Assembly: GCA_900553295.1 (NCBI GenBank)
Contig: USCR01000052.1
Span: forward strand, 1-14,209
Direction of reading: 5' to 3'
Length of the DNA: 14,209 nt
DNA from: an uncultured Eubacteriales bacterium
GTDB taxonomy: Bacteria > Bacillota > Clostridia > Christensenellales > Aristaeellaceae
Positions within the stretch are counted from its first letter, which is position 1, and each line of letters begins with the position of its first letter. This document shows positions 12,770 to 14,209 of this stretch, piece after piece. The notes beneath the pieces were generated by a model. The model was not told the origin of the DNA. It saw nothing but the letters and a program-made list of their open reading frames with translations, and made no database searches. A program made the translations under genes and the position numbers.

Positions 12770-13481
12770 CCCCCTGGGCAATGGCTTCCCCAAGCCTGGC
12801 CTGATAGGCGCTGTCCAGCAGCAGCTTTTCCTCCGCGCTGTTGGAGATGAAGCCGCATTCAATCAGCACCGAAGGAACCGGAAGACGAAGAATGAAATAA
12901 TCCCCTGCCAATGCCGCGCGCTCCTTCGGCGGAGCTAGCGCGGAGATCAAAGCCGCCTGCATGCAGCCCGCAAGCAGGCGGCTTTCGTCGCTCTCCTGGC
13001 GGTAGAATACCTGCGGCCCGGACTGGGAGCGATCCCGGTATTCGTTCATGTGGATGGAGAGCACCATGTCCGCGCCGATTTCTTCCCCCAGGGCCACCCG
13101 GCGCTCCATGTCCTCGCGCTTTTTGGAGCCGGAAGCGGTGGTTTCGTCGCACAGGGCAATATCCTCCCGCCGGGTAAGCGTGACGGAAGCTCCCCGGGCG
13201 GTGAGGGCCTTCTCCACCTGAAGCGCCACGGCCAGGTTGATTTCCTTTTCCCACACGCCGCTGTCCTGGGCGCGGGCCCCGCCGTCGTACCCCCCGTGAC
13301 CTGGGTCCACCAGGATGACCATATCCTTCAGGGGCGCGTCCACAAAAGGGTCCAGGGTGGTCACGGTTGTGGGTGTGCGCAGGCAAAGCCCGGCGGTCAC
13401 CACAACGCCAAAGAAAACCGTAAGCACGGCAAGCAAGCGCAGCCGCCGTTCCAGCAGGCGAAGGGATGCGGTAGACGCCAT
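12720..13481 (-). CDS. N-acetylmuramoyl-L-alanine amidase (Amidase_3, CwlD-like)
   Basis: A 253-residue zinc amidase that cuts the bond between MurNAc and the stem peptide. An N-terminal signal anchor (about 15-34) places the domain outside the membrane. Zinc ligands are His62 (VDPGHGG), Glu80 (EKEINLA) and His144 (SIHMNE), with catalytic Glu208 (LIECGF). There is no SPOR or cell-wall-binding repeat, so it is close in size and layout to the sporulation amidase CwlD, which prepares muramic-delta-lactam in the spore cortex; that role here is inferred. ATG 13481 has AAAGGA about 12 nt upstream. The 3' end overlaps the pseudouridine synthase gene by 50 bp. Confidence 0.88.
   Translation of the reverse strand: MASTASLRLLERRLRLLAVLTVFFGVVVTAGLCLRTPTTVTTLDPFVDAPLKDMVILVDPGHGGYDGGARAQDSGVWEKEINLAVALQVEKALTARGASVTLTRREDIALCDETTASGSKKREDMERRVALGEEIGADMVLSIHMNEYRDRSQSGPQVFYRQESDESRLLAGCMQAALISALAPPKERAALAGDYFILRLPVPSVLIECGFISNSAEEKLLLDSAYQARLGEAIAQGVMDYLSLEARRSATPG
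12914..12985. repeat. Two strong tandem hairpins inside the amidase gene
   Basis: The first pairs 12914-12924 with 12931-12943 (11 bp, 2-nt bulge, loop TTCGGC). The second is a perfect 12-bp stem AAAGCCGCCTGC (12949-12960) and GCAGGCGGCTTT (12974-12985). They lie in coding sequence and could act on the amidase mRNA or stop read-through from the convergent pseudouridine synthase gene; T-runs are short (three). Confidence 0.5.
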
Positions 13482-13651
13482 GAAGTAACACCGTCCTTTT
13501 TTTCAAAACATACAGAAGTCTGCATAATCCGTCCCGGTGCCGGGGAACGCAGGCAGCCGGAGCGCCGGCGTAGATAACCTGTCCTTTTTGGGGAGCAGTT
13601 TAGGCAATGCATAAGCGGAATATGGGCGCAGGACAAGCGCCACAGGCAGAC

Positions 13652-13870
13652 TGTGGAAAACTTTTGCGGGCTTTCCACATTTTTCACAGGGTTTTGCACA
13701 GGGCAGACAGGGCTCATCCCTGAAAAATGAAGAACTTCAGGAAATGTTCCCATGGTTATCCACAGTTATCACAGGTTTTCCACAGTTCCATTTCACAAAC
13801 GTACTTTTTGTGGAAAAACGGACGATAACCCGAAAAATGGCACAAAAACCTGTCCGCAAATCCTTCCACA
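13652..13870. other. Cluster of DnaA-box-like sequences (possible oriC or DnaA-titration site)
   Basis: One perfect TTATCCACA (13756-13764) and near matches: CTTTCCACA (13671), TTTTTCACA (13680), TTTTGCACA (13692), TTATCACA (13766, one base short), TTTTCCACA (13776) and CCTTCCACA (13862) on the plus strand; TTTTCCACA on the minus strand at 13652-13660 and 13809-13817. The boxes at 13756, 13766 and 13776 repeat every 10 bp, and 13671, 13681 and 13692 every 10-11 bp. The gap 13482-13968 (487 bp) contains no supported gene. No dnaA, dnaN or rpmH gene is in the window, so the origin call is unproven. Confidence 0.6.
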
Positions 13871-13876
13871 AGCAAG

Positions 13877-13912
13877 GGCAATGTATAAAAACAGAATAAA
13901 AATACAAAAATG
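13877..13912. other. AT-rich tract beside the DnaA-box cluster (possible unwinding element)
   Basis: A strongly A-rich run (GTATAAAAACAGAATAAAAA and onward) in an otherwise GC-rich window, immediately after the last box-like sequence. Such a tract is expected for a duplex-unwinding element if this is an origin. No clear DnaA-trio pattern was seen. Confidence 0.4.
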
Positions 13913-13968
13913 CGAGGGGCGTATACCACCGGCATTGCGAAAATTGGCCGCGCTGTGCACCGGATTTT

Positions 13969-14209
13969 TCATGGCGGGGCGGTATAGGCATCCTGCTGTG
14001 GGGGAAGCACTGCATAGTTGGGGCTCAGGGTTTGAAAGCGTACCCAGTAGCCTTGCCCATGGCGGCCCTGCATCCAGCAGTAATCCCGCAATCCACCGGG
14101 GGGCAAGGCAGCAGCGCGGCCGGGCAGGGCATAGGCCACCCGGAGCAGCCGTCCGCCGCGGGCCAGGATGCCCACCGCGCAGGATGCCGCGGGAGCGTCC
14201 GCGGCCAGG
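13969..14209 (-). CDS. Unidentified protein, C-terminal part only (gene runs off the window)
   Basis: The frame is open from the window edge to a TGA at 13971-13969, giving the last 79 residues. The visible part is rich in Ala, Gly and Arg, then aromatic: RDYCWMQGRHGQGYWVRFQ is the most distinctive stretch, and it ends DAYTAPP. A GTG at 14175 could be a start but has no ribosome binding site, and the frame stays open upstream. No family recognised. No terminator was found after the stop. Confidence 0.5.
   Translation of the reverse strand, partial: LAADAPAASCAVGILARGGRLLRVAYALPGRAAALPPGGLRDYCWMQGRHGQGYWVRFQTLSPNYAVLPPQQDAYTAPP

Noticed and set aside
12859..13506. 215-codon minus-strand ORF overlapping the amidase gene
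   Set aside because: Out-of-frame shadow of the amidase, which has all zinc ligands.
13482..13968. Small genes in the DnaA-box region
   Set aside because: The only ORFs of length are arbitrary frames through repeated box sequences with no ribosome binding site.
1..14209. CRISPR arrays, transposons, prophage or tRNA genes
   Set aside because: No regular spaced direct repeats, terminal inverted repeats with a transposase, or tRNA cloverleaf were found on reading both strands.

Overview
The window looks like chromosome from a GC-rich member of the Firmicutes, most likely a Clostridia relative. This rests on gene content: two small families found essentially only in Firmicutes (DUF896/YnzC and DUF1292), a DUF5665-lspA-rluD cluster, a CwlD-type amidase, and strong AGGAGG-type ribosome binding sites with ATG, GTG and TTG starts. 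No tRNA, rRNA, CRISPR array, transposase or phage gene was seen. I cannot name genus or species.

Layout. (1) 161-3715: a sigma-A-like promoter drives a polar amino acid ABC importer (binding protein, permease, ATPase) plus an M20 metallopeptidase, closed by a clear intrinsic terminator. (2) 3733-8485: a second promoter and five tightly packed genes for the cell envelope: a membrane-anchored M1-like metallopeptidase, a fused GT2/GtrA glycosyltransferase, a 54-residue membrane or secreted peptide, a secreted NAGPA-type phosphodiester glycosidase, and an Lgt-like membrane protein that seems to lack several Lgt catalytic residues. (3) 8487-9184: a GNAT acetyltransferase on the minus strand, whose terminator lies inside the Lgt-like gene, and a divergent DUF896 gene. 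(4) 9238-10010: a strong promoter, a leader of about 270 nt that folds into a multi-branched RNA closed by a perfect 9-bp helix, then an acidic DUF1292 protein with a Cys/His-rich insert. A bidirectional terminator is shared with a minus-strand XRE regulator (10063-10374). (5) 10517-11014: a double zinc-ribbon protein behind an extended -10 promoter, with a leader of about 120 nt that contains an exact complement to its own Shine-Dalgarno. (6) 11060-12769: DUF5665, lspA and an RluD-type pseudouridine synthase. (7) 12720-14209: a CwlD-like amidase (minus strand, overlapping the pseudouridine synthase gene tail to tail by 50 bp), a 487-bp gene-free stretch with a cluster of DnaA-box-like sequences in helical-phase triplets next to an AT-rich tract, and the 3' end of an unidentified minus-strand gene.

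The strongest candidates for something undescribed are the structured RNA at about 9273-9544, the DnaA-box array at 13652-13912, and the envelope operon with its degenerate Lgt homologue and small peptide. All structures were paired by eye, and no database search or folding program was run.
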